Positions 42,609 through 50,873 of a DNA stretch of 64,000 nucleotides are shown here, piece by piece. The stretch is from SZUA-430 sp965227535. Its GTDB lineage: Bacteria; Pseudomonadota; Alphaproteobacteria; Micropepsales; Micropepsaceae. The DNA is taken from contig OZ245761.1 in NCBI GenBank assembly GCA_965227535.1, positions 4,774,001 through 4,838,000 on the forward strand. Direction: 5' to 3'. The notes below the pieces were generated by a model that saw only the letters and a list, made by a program, of their open reading frames with translations, did no database searches and had not been told where the DNA came from. The position numbers were made by a program, and so were the translations under genes. Numbering within the stretch: position 1 is the stretch's first letter; each line of letters starts with the position of its first letter.

Positions 42609-43408
42609 GTCTCGAGCGGCTTCGCGGCCTTCACCGCCGCCGCCTTGACGCCGCCGGCGACCAGCGCCTGCCAGACCTCTTCCGCGTTTTCCGCAAAGCT
42701 GAAGAGCTTCAGGTCGGCTGGTTCGATCATGTCCGCCTTCATCAGTGCGTCGAAATTGATGACGCTCGTCCAATAGGCCCGATCGAACAACACCACCGGC
42801 AGCCCGTTCACCTTACCCGTCTGGCGCAACGTCAAAAGCTCGAACAACTCGTCCAGCGTCCCGAACCCGCCCGGAAAAACGACAAGCCCATTCGCCCGCA
42901 TCGCCAGATGCATCTTGCGCATGGCGAAGTAGTGAAACTGAAACGTCAGCGCCGGCGTCGAATATGGATTGGGCCGCTGCTCATGCGGCAGGCTGATGTT
43001 GAATCCGATCGAAGGCGCGCCGACATCCGAAGCGCCGCGGTTCGCGGCCTCCATCGTGCCGGGCCCACCGCCGGTTGCGATCACGTTGTCCCGCACGACC
43101 CCATCAGGCTGCAGCGCCCCGCCGCGTAGGGACACGATGCGCCCCAGCTCGCGTGCTTCCGCATACCACCGGTTCTTGGGCCGCGTGCGCGCCGAGCCGA
43201 ACACGACGATCGTCGAGCGCACCCCCGCCTCACGCAGCCGTTCTTCGGCCTTGGCGTATTCCAGCATGAACCGCACGCCGCGCATCGAATCGCTGAGCAG
43301 AAACTCGGTGTCGAGCGCGGGCAGGCGATAGCTGGGCAGCGTCGCGAAGTTCGTGGGCTTAACCTTTGGCTTGGCGATTTTCTTGGAACGCATGGGGCGG
43401 GGCCGCAT
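42605..43408 (-). CDS. LOG-family protein (Rossmann fold, cytokinin-activating type)
   Basis: A 267-residue protein of the TIGR00730/LOG family. Diagnostic motifs are STIVVFGSARTRP, NVIATGGGPGTMEAANRGAS and VVFPGGFGTLDELFELLT (PGGxGTxxE). Members remove ribose 5'-phosphate from nucleotide monophosphates or act as lysine-decarboxylase-like proteins. An N-terminal extension of about 60 residues is basic. The ATG at 43408 or at 43393 may be used. It stands alone on the minus strand. Confidence 0.92.
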   Translation of the reverse strand: MRPRPMRSKKIAKPKVKPTNFATLPSYRLPALDTEFLLSDSMRGVRFMLEYAKAEERLREAGVRSTIVVFGSARTRPKNRWYAEARELGRIVSLRGGALQPDGVVRDNVIATGGGPGTMEAANRGASDVGAPSIGFNISLPHEQRPNPYSTPALTFQFHYFAMRKMHLAMRANGLVVFPGGFGTLDELFELLTLRQTGKVNGLPVVLFDRAYWTSVINFDALMKADMIEPADLKLFSFAENAEEVWQALVAGGVKAAAVKAAKPLET

Positions 43409-43516
43409 TTACAGAGTTACCGAAGTTTAAGACGCATACATTGACCGCCGATTAGCAACCCGTCCTGCGGGAAAAGGCCGCTATTGGCTGTCATATCGTC
43501 CGAATATAGTGGGCCC

Positions 43517-44353
43517 ATGGAGTTCGCAGCCGTCATCATCATCGTTTCCGCCGCCGTCCTGATTGGCGCGGCAGGATTGGCCGTGTGGTTCGCCTTGCGC
43601 CAATGGCGTCACATTCCCTATTCGGCTTACTGGTTCGCTGCCGCGGGCGCCGTCTTAGGCGCGCTCGGCGGCGCAGCCGTCATTACCGATTGGGGCACCG
43701 TCTTCGGCGAGTCGCAGGTCGCCGTCAACGAAGTCTTGCCGTATATGACGGCAATCAAAGATCGCGAACCCGCGCTCTACGAACGCATCGAAACGTCGAT
43801 CATCCGCGACCGCGCCGACGGCAAGTCGGCCGCGGAGGTTCGCACCAACGCCAAAGCGCTTGTGTCGTCCTACGTTGCCGACAAGATCGCGTTCTTGCCC
43901 AACGAACTGACCTACGAACTCTACGCAACGACGCGCGACATCCTGGGCTATCTGGAAGAACGCCGGGACTTTTCGACCTGCGCCGGCGTCGCCCTGGGCC
44001 GCTTCAAAGGCGACCTGGACCCAAGCCTGAGCCCGGAACTCGTCCAACGTAACGACAACACGACCCTGCGCGTGATCGCCGCCGACGCCCTGCGGGACGC
44101 GCCCCGCATGCCGGCGGAGCAGTTCGCCCAACTCGCGTCCAACGCCTTCGCGCAAGCGACCCAGATCATCGGCATCGGGCCAGAAGAGGTGGACACACTC
44201 CTGGCAGGCGAAGGCGACCCGGAGAAGACCTGCAAATTGATGAAAGCCTTCATCGATACACTGCTCGCCCAGCCGGTGGAGGTGGCTGCGTCCGCGTTAA
44301 GGACGCTAGCCAGCGGCGGCAGCCCGGCGACACCTCCGGCGAATTCGCCCTAG
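43517..44353 (+). CDS. Membrane-anchored protein of unknown function
   Basis: A 278-residue protein with two N-terminal helices (residues about 3-26 and 36-57) followed by about 220 soluble residues, largely helical (ALYERIETSIIRDRADGKSA, NELTYELYATTRDILGYLEE). Two Cys residues are conserved-looking in the soluble part (FSTCAGVALGR, EKTCKLMKAF). No family is recognised. It ends 62 bases before luxR1, in the same direction. Confidence 0.7.
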   Translation: MEFAAVIIIVSAAVLIGAAGLAVWFALRQWRHIPYSAYWFAAAGAVLGALGGAAVITDWGTVFGESQVAVNEVLPYMTAIKDREPALYERIETSIIRDRADGKSAAEVRTNAKALVSSYVADKIAFLPNELTYELYATTRDILGYLEERRDFSTCAGVALGRFKGDLDPSLSPELVQRNDNTTLRVIAADALRDAPRMPAEQFAQLASNAFAQATQIIGIGPEEVDTLLAGEGDPEKTCKLMKAFIDTLLAQPVEVAASALRTLASGGSPATPPANSP

Positions 44354-44415
44354 CGGTCACCAACACACGCAGCCCCCTGCTAAGATCGCCCACACGAAGA
44401 AGACGGGGGCGAATT

Positions 44416-45153
44416 ATGGAACAGATCGAGTTCCCCACGTTGCAGTCGTTCAGCGAGCAATGCCTCGCCGCAACGACGACGGCCGAGATCACGCGCGCGT
44501 TCGACGCGATCTTAAGGCCGCGTGGCATCCGGCAGTGGTACGTGGGCAATCTGGGCTTCGTGAACGAATGGCGCGGCTTCGGCTTTGACGAAATTCCCCC
44601 TGCCTGGCGCAAGCGCTATGTCGAGGCAGAACACGCGCGTTACGATCCGGTCTTCCAGCACGCCGTCAATAACGGCGGCAAAACGACGTGGGCGGAGCGA
44701 AAGCGCGTCGCCGAACGCCTTGGCGACCAGCGGGGCCTGCAGGTCTTCGCCGAGGCGGAGCGGCACGGCCTGAACACTGGCCTGATCATGCCGATCCACG
44801 GCCTCGGCGATTTGCCGGCGGCGGTCAGCTTCGGCGGCAAGGACCTGGATCTGACATCCGATGCGCAGGCGTCGCTCTATCTCATCGGCGCCATTGCGTA
44901 CGAAAGCTTGCGCCGCCTCGTCGTCGGCTTCAAGCCGATACCCCCGGTGCTCACCGAACAAGAACTAAAGGTGTTGCGCTGGATCGCCGAGGGAAAATCC
45001 GCGCTCGATACCGGAACGATCATGGGTCTCAGCGTCTTCACGGTGAGGGACTATCAGAAGAGCATTCGCGAGAAGTATGAGTGCGCGAAGATGGTGCAGG
45101 TGCTTGTGCTCGCGACTCTCGACGGCACGCTGGCGATCGCACGCAAGATGTGA
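44416..45153 (+). CDS. luxR: LuxR-type quorum-sensing regulator (first copy)
   Basis: A 245-residue protein with an N-terminal autoinducer-binding domain and a C-terminal LuxR HTH. In the ligand domain RQWYVGNLG, AWRKRYVEAEHARYDPVFQH and GKTTWAERKR match the Trp/Tyr/Asp/Trp residues that bind acyl-homoserine lactones. The HTH reads LTEQELKVLRWIAEGKSALD, TGTIMGLSVFTVRDYQKSIR and EKYECAKMVQ. It is immediately upstream of luxI1 (127 bases). It is clearly paralogous to luxR2 at 46049. Confidence 0.93.
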   Translation: MEQIEFPTLQSFSEQCLAATTTAEITRAFDAILRPRGIRQWYVGNLGFVNEWRGFGFDEIPPAWRKRYVEAEHARYDPVFQHAVNNGGKTTWAERKRVAERLGDQRGLQVFAEAERHGLNTGLIMPIHGLGDLPAAVSFGGKDLDLTSDAQASLYLIGAIAYESLRRLVVGFKPIPPVLTEQELKVLRWIAEGKSALDTGTIMGLSVFTVRDYQKSIREKYECAKMVQVLVLATLDGTLAIARKM

Positions 45154-45208
45154 AGGGGCAAACAGCGCCACGATGGACCCAGGATGCGCGATTGTCATTC
45201 TGCGCGCG

Positions 45209-45227
45209 ATCCCCAACCTTGGGGGAT
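45209..45227. promoter_or_regulatory. lux-box-like dyad upstream of luxI1
   Basis: ATCCCCAA-CC-TTGGGGGAT, a near-perfect inverted repeat (one extra G in the right arm), located 53 bases before the luxI1 start. LuxR-family proteins bind about 20-base dyads at this distance, so it is a candidate target of LuxR1 and/or LuxR2. Confidence 0.5.
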
Positions 45228-45254
45228 ATCCGACACGGTAAACGAATCTCATGA

Positions 45255-45274
45255 CTCTCCTCCTTTAGGGAGAG
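45255..45274 (+). promoter_or_regulatory. Hairpin covering the luxI1 ribosome-binding site
   Basis: CTCTCC (45255-45260) can pair with GGAGAG (45269-45274), which is the Shine-Dalgarno sequence ahead of the GTG at 45281. The eight-base loop is TCCTTTAG. A comparable structure precedes luxI2, which supports a real role in limiting synthase translation. Confidence 0.4.
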
Positions 45275-45280
45275 AGAGCC

Positions 45281-45904
45281 GTGGTTCATCTGATCGTGGG
45301 GGCGACAAACCCGAATTGCCGTGAACTTCTCGCCGGCGTGTTCCGCCTGCGCTACGACGTGTTCGTCAAAGAGAAGCACTGGGACATCAAGAGCTACAAC
45401 GGCCTCGAATTCGACCAATTCGACACCGAACACACGATCTATCTGGCCGAACTCGACGACAACGGCGCCGTCATCGCGACCGTCCGCATGAACCCGACGG
45501 ACAAGCCAACGCTGTTTTCCGAAGTGTTCGCCGACATGTGCCACGGTGGTCCGCCGAACTGTCCGACAACCTGGGAGCTGACGCGCGGCGCGATCGCCAA
45601 GAACGTCCGCAAGACGGTGCATTTCGGCAAGATCGAATGTGCAACCATCGAGGCCGCGCTGCTCTGGGGCGTTACGAAGGCCTGCGGAATTTTCGGCGTC
45701 GATCTGCTGATGAAGAAAATGCGCACCGGCCTGGACGCCAAGCCCATCGGCCAACCGCGCATGATCGACGGGGAGTCGCACGTCGCGGCCGAGTTTGCGA
45801 TGAACGGCGATGTGCTGCAGAGGACGAGAGCTCTCTATCGCATCGCCGGCCCGTCGATCGGGCACATCCACTTGATGCCGCAGGCCGACAGGGTGGCCGC
45901 ATGA
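45281..45904 (+). CDS. luxI: Acyl-homoserine-lactone synthase (first copy)
   Basis: A 207-residue LuxI-family autoinducer synthase, which joins an acyl group to S-adenosylmethionine. The invariant residues are visible: Arg and Phe in RLRYDVFVKEKHW, Asp/Asp in LEFDQFDTEHTIY, Arg in ATVRMNPTDKP, and Glu/Arg in TWELTRGAIAKN. The start is GTG with an AGGGAGAG site. Signal chain length cannot be predicted from sequence. It is paired with luxR1 upstream and paralogous to luxI2. Confidence 0.93.
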   Translation: MVHLIVGATNPNCRELLAGVFRLRYDVFVKEKHWDIKSYNGLEFDQFDTEHTIYLAELDDNGAVIATVRMNPTDKPTLFSEVFADMCHGGPPNCPTTWELTRGAIAKNVRKTVHFGKIECATIEAALLWGVTKACGIFGVDLLMKKMRTGLDAKPIGQPRMIDGESHVAAEFAMNGDVLQRTRALYRIAGPSIGHIHLMPQADRVAA

Positions 45905-45908
45905 TGCG

Positions 45909-45942
45909 CCGGGCTCGGGTTACTCCGTGCCCGGATTAATTT
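45909..45942 (+). terminator. Possible terminator after luxI1
   Basis: CCGGGC (45909-45914) pairs with GCCCGG (45929-45934), followed by ATTAATTT. The loop is 14 bases and the T-tract is weak, so confidence is low. Confidence 0.35.
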
Positions 45943-45959
45943 GGGATAGCGTGAACTTT

Positions 45960-45985
45960 CTCACGTGATGTTGCAAAAACGTGAG
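45960..45985. promoter_or_regulatory. Dyad between luxI1 and luxR2
   Basis: CTCACGT (45960-45966) and ACGTGAG (45979-45985) form a perfect inverted repeat with 12 bases between, 64 bases before the chosen luxR2 start. The overall size suits a LuxR-type operator and might let one pair control the other. Confidence 0.4.
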
Positions 45986-46048
45986 GTAGCATTTGTCCAC
46001 GGATGGGCCGAGGGGGCCCGGCGAATTTCTATACTGGCGAGCAAGAAG

Positions 46049-46786
46049 ATGGGACGTATTCGATTCAGCAAAGTGTCCGCGTTTGCCGCGACGTGTTTGA
46101 CGGCGACGCGAGCGGAGGAGATCAGCGCGGCGCTCACGCAGACGCTAGGTGAAGCCGGCGTAAGCTCATGGTACGTAGGCGCGCTCGTCCACGAGAGCGA
46201 TCTTCCGCCCGGCGCCGGACAATTCGGCATGCCGACGGCCTGGCAGCAGCAGTATGCCGAGGCGCGCCACTGCGAAGTGGATCCCGTTTTCCTGCACGCA
46301 AAGCGGCGCGAAGGACCAAGCACATGGTCGGAGTGCCGCGAACGCGCCGTCCACGAAGGCGCCTCCCGCCGCGCTCTCCGGGTCTTTGAGGAGGCTGAAG
46401 ACTACGATCTCTTCGACGGTTTCATCATGCCGACGCTGGGCTCGGCTCCCCTGATTGACGGCGTCAGCTTCGGCGGCCGGAATCCGGACTTAAGCATGCC
46501 GGGCCAGCTCGATCTGCAGCTCGTCGGCACCTACGCCTATGAGGGCTTCCGGCGCTTGGCCGAAGGATTCAAACGTGTCTCACCGCACCTGACGCGGCGA
46601 GAACTTGAGGTGCTGCGTTGGTCCGCCGAAGGCAAGACTGCCTGGGAAATCGGCGAGATCTTGACCATGGGCGTCCGCACCGTCCGCACGCATCAGACGT
46701 CGATAAAGGCGAAGTACCGCGTCTCCACGATTGTTCAGGCCGCGGTTCGTGCAACCCTGGACGGCACGGTGCCGGCGCCCGTCTAG
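46049..46786 (+). CDS. luxR: LuxR-type quorum-sensing regulator (second copy)
   Basis: A 245-residue protein. The ligand domain has SSWYVGALVHE, AWQQQYAEARHCEVDPVFLH and PSTWSECRER; the HTH has LTRRELEVLRWSAEGKTAWE, IGEILTMGVRTVRTHQTSIK and AKYRVSTIVQ. The start at 46049 (MGRIRF) is preferred over the GTG/ATG near 45965 because it aligns with luxR1 from the first residue (MEQIEF). It lies between luxI1 and luxI2. Confidence 0.92.
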   Translation: MGRIRFSKVSAFAATCLTATRAEEISAALTQTLGEAGVSSWYVGALVHESDLPPGAGQFGMPTAWQQQYAEARHCEVDPVFLHAKRREGPSTWSECRERAVHEGASRRALRVFEEAEDYDLFDGFIMPTLGSAPLIDGVSFGGRNPDLSMPGQLDLQLVGTYAYEGFRRLAEGFKRVSPHLTRRELEVLRWSAEGKTAWEIGEILTMGVRTVRTHQTSIKAKYRVSTIVQAAVRATLDGTVPAPV

Positions 46787-46794
46787 GATCGGCG

Positions 46795-46826
46795 TCGTCA
46801 CAAGTGACGATACCGGCCATATGGCC
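46795..46826. promoter_or_regulatory. Two palindromes upstream of luxI2
   Basis: TCGTCAC-AA-GTGACGA (46795-46810) has perfect seven-base arms, and GGCCATATGGCC (46815-46826) is a perfect 12-base palindrome. Both lie in the 84-base gap between luxR2 and luxI2, at a distance suited to activator binding. The first differs from the luxI1 dyad, which hints that the two pairs may use different operators. Confidence 0.5.
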
Positions 46827-46840
46827 CATACGCTCAGGCT

Positions 46841-46867
46841 CTCTCTCCATTTCACATGGAGGGAGAG
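46841..46867 (+). promoter_or_regulatory. Hairpin covering the luxI2 ribosome-binding site
   Basis: CTCTCTCCAT (46841-46850) pairs with ATGGAG and AGAG (46856-46861 and 46864-46867) with a two-base GG bulge and a TTCAC loop. The right arm contains the GGAGGGAGAG Shine-Dalgarno of the ATG at 46871. Confidence 0.45.
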
Positions 46868-46870
46868 ACC

Positions 46871-47497
46871 ATGGTTCACGTTGTTGTCGGGGCGACGAAC
46901 CCCAATTGCCGCGAGATGCTCGCCAAAATGTTCAGGCAGCGGCACGACGTTTTCATTAAGGAAAAAGGCTGGAAGCTCAAAAGCTACAACGGCCTTGAGT
47001 TCGACCAATACGACACCGCCGAGACGATCTATCTCATGCAGTTCGACGGGCGCGACAACATCATTGCGTCCATGCGCATGAACCCGACCGATGGCCCGTA
47101 TATGCTGGCCGATATCTTCAGTGAAGTATGTGAAGTGCCGATCCCGCGCGGCCGGGAGGTGTGGGAGCTCACGCGCGGCGCGTTGTCCAAAAACCTACGC
47201 AAGTCGGGCACCTGGGGGCGTATGCAGTGCGCCATGCTGGAATCGGCGCTTTTGTGGGGCGCGACGAAGGCGACGGGCTTCTTCACCGTCGATCACATCA
47301 TGAAGCAGATGCGCGTCGGGCTTGACGTGAAACCGCTCGGCTCGCCGCGCCTCATCGAAGGCGAGGCGAATGTCGCGGCGGAATTCCCCTTCAATGCTCA
47401 GACGCTGGAACGCCTGCGTTCGAGCTACGGCGTCAATGGCCCGGCGATTGAGCGCATTCATTTGATGCCGGCGCCCCAGAAGAAGGTCGCGGCATGA
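46871..47497 (+). CDS. luxI: Acyl-homoserine-lactone synthase (second copy)
   Basis: A 208-residue LuxI-family synthase. Invariant positions are kept: RQRHDVFIKEKGW, LEFDQYDTAETIY, ASMRMNPTDGP and VWELTRGALSKN. The N-terminus MVHVVVGATNPNCREML and much of the chain align directly with luxI1, so the two arose by duplication. The ATG at 46871 with GGAGGGAGAG is chosen over the ATG at 46856. Its stop overlaps the next small gene in ATGA. Confidence 0.93.
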   Translation: MVHVVVGATNPNCREMLAKMFRQRHDVFIKEKGWKLKSYNGLEFDQYDTAETIYLMQFDGRDNIIASMRMNPTDGPYMLADIFSEVCEVPIPRGREVWELTRGALSKNLRKSGTWGRMQCAMLESALLWGATKATGFFTVDHIMKQMRVGLDVKPLGSPRLIEGEANVAAEFPFNAQTLERLRSSYGVNGPAIERIHLMPAPQKKVAA

Positions 47498-47706
47498 GAC
47501 GGACGGAGGCTCCGTACGACGACAAATGGGCGATCGCCCGGCTCCACGAGGTGTGGGAGTGGGCGGTCGCTCAAAAGCGCCCGTTTGTTGCGTACCTGAT
47601 CGGCATGACGATCCTGTCGTTCGACATCGACGACGGTCGTGCGACGCTAAAGCCGCGCAAGACGCCGGGCGACAAGCCCGGCGCCCCGAAAGGGACTAAG
47701 GCCTGA
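47494..47706 (+). CDS. Small protein coupled to luxI2, unknown function
   Basis: A 70-residue protein starting in an ATGA overlap with luxI2. The N-terminal half looks folded (DKWAIARLHEVWEWAVAQKR, PFVAYLIGMTILSFDIDDGR) and the C-terminus is Lys/Pro-rich. It has one moderately hydrophobic segment and could be membrane-associated. No counterpart follows luxI1. The function is unknown, but translational coupling links it to signal synthesis. It overlaps the convergent SDR by 11 bases. Confidence 0.65.
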   Translation: MRRTEAPYDDKWAIARLHEVWEWAVAQKRPFVAYLIGMTILSFDIDDGRATLKPRKTPGDKPGAPKGTKA

Positions 47707-48544
47707 CGCTGCGCAGGCCCGTGATGCTCTGGATCACGGCGTCGGACGCTTCGGTCGGCAGGAACTCGGCCAGCGCAATGAACGCGCGGTTGGGTAGGAA
47801 CGGCACGACGTAGCGCGCGCGCGGACGTTTGGCCTCGACGGCGTGCACGATCGCTCTGGCCGCCACCTCGGGCTTGGCGGCGTTCGGGTGCAGATCCTTC
47901 TGGAACGCCATCACCTTCTTGATTTGCTCGGCATAGGGCGCGCCGTCCGCGGCGTGAAGCTCAAGACTCTTGCGTTCCAACTCGCCGAAGCCGGTGCTGA
48001 TCGCACCCGGTTCGATCAACACGACGCTGATGCCGAACAGCCGAAGCTCGTTGCGCAGCGCATCCGAAAACGCCTCGATCGCATGCTTCGTCGCGTTGTA
48101 GGGACCAAAAAAGGGCAGGGCGAGCCGCCCCACGACGCTGGAGATATTGATGATGCGCCCGCGCCGCCGCTCGCGCATACCCGGCAGGAAGGCTCGGATC
48201 ATGCGCATCGGCCCGAAGACGTTGGTCTCGAACTGCGCCTTGAGATCCGCGTCGCTGATCGTCTCCAGCGGTCCCGCAAGCGCGTAGCCCGCATTGTTGA
48301 TTAGCACGTCGAGACCGTTCTGCCCCGTAAGGGCGTTTACCTCACGCAAGGCCGCGTCGACCGATCCCGGCGACGTCACGTCGAGGATCAGCGTGTCGAC
48401 TTTGCCCTTCGCCGTCCGCTTGATCTGCTCGAGCGCGGCTGCGTTGCGTCCTGTCGCGATGACATAGTGCCCGCCGGCCGCAAGCCGCACGGCCGTCGCC
48501 CGCCCGATGCCGGCCGTCGCGCCGGTAATGAGGATTGTCGCCAT
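47696..48544 (-). CDS. SDR-family oxidoreductase
   Basis: A 282-residue classical short-chain dehydrogenase: ATILITGATAGIGRATAVRL, DVLINNAGYALAGPLE, RIINISSVVGRLALP, and the active-site FGPYNATKHAIEAFSDALRN with Tyr-x3-Lys. The C-terminal 80 residues form an extra lid typical of retinol/ketone-type SDRs. It is encoded opposite the quorum-sensing operon with convergent ends. The substrate is unknown. Confidence 0.92.
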   Translation of the reverse strand: MATILITGATAGIGRATAVRLAAGGHYVIATGRNAAALEQIKRTAKGKVDTLILDVTSPGSVDAALREVNALTGQNGLDVLINNAGYALAGPLETISDADLKAQFETNVFGPMRMIRAFLPGMRERRRGRIINISSVVGRLALPFFGPYNATKHAIEAFSDALRNELRLFGISVVLIEPGAISTGFGELERKSLELHAADGAPYAEQIKKVMAFQKDLHPNAAKPEVAARAIVHAVEAKRPRARYVVPFLPNRAFIALAEFLPTEASDAVIQSITGLRSVRP

Positions 48545-48617
48545 GGCCTAAGCGCTCGCTCCAAGATGAATCGACCGATTTAAGCATGTTGGCGCGGCCA
48601 TGAGACAGCGCAAACGA

Positions 48618-48644
48618 AAAGGGCCGCGGAAGCCGCGGCCCTTT
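48618..48644 (-). terminator. Intrinsic terminator of the autotransporter gene
   Basis: AAAGGGCCGCGG (48618-48629) and CCGCGGCCCTTT (48633-48644) form a perfect 12-bp stem with a three-base loop. Read on the minus strand, the stem is followed by TTTTCGTTT, so it terminates transcription 22 bases after the autotransporter stop. Confidence 0.8.
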
Positions 48645-48665
48645 GTGCAGACAGTCACAAGCCGA

Positions 48666-50873
48666 TTACCAGTAGAGCTTGACGCCCACGCCGGCCTTGT
48701 AACCGGTGATGTCCTTCGAGAGGCTCTCGTGATAGCCGCCATCGACGAACAGCGAGAAGTTCTCGTCCAAGTAGGTCTGCAGGCCGGCATCGAGCGACAG
48801 CAACTCGTCGTTCGTCGCGGCCGAGGTGGTGAACGGCCCGGCCGAAACCGTGTTCACGCCGTCCGATAGCACGTCCGAATACGACACTGCGGCCCATGGA
48901 CGGATCGATCCGCCCCACGTTACGCCGTCGAACCGCACCGTGCCTTTGCCCTCGATGAGGCCCGTGTCCTCGGTAACGGCGAAGCCGAAACAGCTCTCGC
49001 CGCAGTTCTGATCGTCGTAGTTGACCGCGCCGATGAGCTTGACCGCGACGATGTCGAGATCGAGCGCCAGACCCGCTTGTGCCTGGGCGATGAAGCCCGA
49101 CACCGACGTTTGCTGCACGCCCCCAAACGCGTTCGTGAGGTCCCAGTCGGTGTCCGCATAGCCGGCCGACAGGTTGACGAAGAAGGACGAACTGGTGAAC
49201 GACGTATACGCTTCGATCACGCGCGCCGAACCGTCGAGGTCGGCCGTGCCCGCCGGCGTGGCAAGGTCGCCGTTCGAACTGCCGAAGCCGCCGGAGACGC
49301 CGCCGAACCAGCCATAGCCCATCCGCCAGTCCATACCGCCGGTCGAGCAGCTGTAATCCAAATCGAGCTCGACGCCCGTGTCCGCACCAAACTCTGTCGC
49401 GCCCTGGTGATAGCCAAACCAGGCGCGGCCATAGGTGGCGCCCTTGGGGCTGTCCGGAACGCGCTGATCGTCGCGGAAGCAGCCACGGATCAACTGCTGG
49501 CTCGCCGACAACATCGCCGGCTGAGCGACGATTTCGTCACGCGCCGCCGACTGCAGGAAGTAGCCGTCATCGGTGCCAGAGTGGTTTTCCACATAGCGCA
49601 GCAAGTATTGATAGACGCCCGCAGTAAGGGCGTTGCCCTGATAGAAGTCCTTGCCGGCGTTCGCGCTCGTGCCGGTGATGTTAATCACCTGGATGCCGTT
49701 GCCGACAGTCACCCCACCGATAGGAACTTCGTCGAACGACGCGACGCTGAACTTCGTCGGCACCGCCCCGAGCATATTTCCGTTGATTGCGAGAAAATCC
49801 TTGTCCGTTCCCGCCACGCCGCCGGCGGCCAACGAAGCATCGATGTCGACAAACATGCCGACATACGCATACGAGCCCGTGGCCTGGTAGTTCCCATTGA
49901 TAGTGATTTGGCCCATGTCCTGGCCGACGTTCTGGGCCGTCGTGCCGGCAGGCCAGGTCGGGACGGACGTGTTGCCGGGCTGAAGGCCGCCATTAGTCGA
50001 GAGGTTGCCGTTGATGATGGCGTTGCCCGTGAGGCGGCTGAGTTCGTTCGCCGTGGTGATGGTGACGGGTCCGTTGATGACGTAGTTTGCTACGCCCTTC
50101 GAACTTAGCGCGCCAGCCGAAATTGTTACGCTGCTGGCCGTTGCGATCGCGTTCGCATTGCCGATTTCCAGGACGCCGCCGGTCACCGAGAGCGCTCCGG
50201 TAAACGTGTTGGCGCCGCTGAGGATCATCGTGCCGCCGCCGCTCTTCGTGAAAGAGCCTGTACCCGACATCACGCCAGCGAACGTAGAGTTGGAAGCGGC
50301 GTTCGAGGTCAGCGTTCCGGTGCCGCCGAGCGTCACGAAGCTTCCCGCGACGCCGCTCAACGTCCCGATTGTTTCGTTGTTCCCGCCAGCGCCGATAAGT
50401 CCGAATGTGGCACCGCTGGCGATGGTAACCGACGCGCTGTCCGCAATGTTGCCCGCGTTAGTAGTCGACGTACTGCCCGTAGCGAGCAGCGTACCTGCGG
50501 TCACGGTCCAATTGGCTGAAACGTCCGCGGTGCCGGTCAGTGTCACTGTGTTGGCGTCGATCTTCTCGAAGAACTCAAAGTTCTCGAGCGCAAAATCGGC
50601 AGGCGCCGCAGGCGTACCAAGCCGCCCCACGTCGAACGAAAAATTCGAAACACCGCCAAACTGCAGCTTGTCACCGGTTGCCGTGTTGGTGCCGGCATCG
50701 ACATCTTCGGACGCCGTGTTGTTCAGCGTGATGACGCAGGTGTCGTCGCCCGACGTACCGGCGGCGCAATCCGGCGATGCACTTGCCTGCTGTGCCAGCC
50801 CCACCAACAGGAGGCCCGAAGCGGCTGCCATAAGAGTCGAACGCAGAACGGCACGCGCGGGCGCGGTCGTCAT
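48666..50873 (-). CDS. Autotransporter (type V secretion) with PATR passenger
   Basis: A 735-residue protein with a signal peptide (AAASGLLLVGLAQQASASPD), a beta-helical passenger rich in Ser/Thr/Gly and a C-terminal 12-strand autotransporter barrel. The passenger-associated repeat is visible as GVMSGTGSFTKSGGGTMILS and GANTFTGALSVTGGVLEIGN. The barrel begins near GRAWFGYHQGATEF and ends in a final aromatic (VKLYW). Cys pairs in the barrel (DYSCSTGG, QNCGESCFG) are unusual for this class. Start at 50873 or at 50897. The passenger is likely an adhesin or surface protein. It ends at a strong terminator. Confidence 0.9.
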   Translation of the reverse strand: MTTAPARAVLRSTLMAAASGLLLVGLAQQASASPDCAAGTSGDDTCVITLNNTASEDVDAGTNTATGDKLQFGGVSNFSFDVGRLGTPAAPADFALENFEFFEKIDANTVTLTGTADVSANWTVTAGTLLATGSTSTTNAGNIADSASVTIASGATFGLIGAGGNNETIGTLSGVAGSFVTLGGTGTLTSNAASNSTFAGVMSGTGSFTKSGGGTMILSGANTFTGALSVTGGVLEIGNANAIATASSVTISAGALSSKGVANYVINGPVTITTANELSRLTGNAIINGNLSTNGGLQPGNTSVPTWPAGTTAQNVGQDMGQITINGNYQATGSYAYVGMFVDIDASLAAGGVAGTDKDFLAINGNMLGAVPTKFSVASFDEVPIGGVTVGNGIQVINITGTSANAGKDFYQGNALTAGVYQYLLRYVENHSGTDDGYFLQSAARDEIVAQPAMLSASQQLIRGCFRDDQRVPDSPKGATYGRAWFGYHQGATEFGADTGVELDLDYSCSTGGMDWRMGYGWFGGVSGGFGSSNGDLATPAGTADLDGSARVIEAYTSFTSSSFFVNLSAGYADTDWDLTNAFGGVQQTSVSGFIAQAQAGLALDLDIVAVKLIGAVNYDDQNCGESCFGFAVTEDTGLIEGKGTVRFDGVTWGGSIRPWAAVSYSDVLSDGVNTVSAGPFTTSAATNDELLSLDAGLQTYLDENFSLFVDGGYHESLSKDITGYKAGVGVKLYW

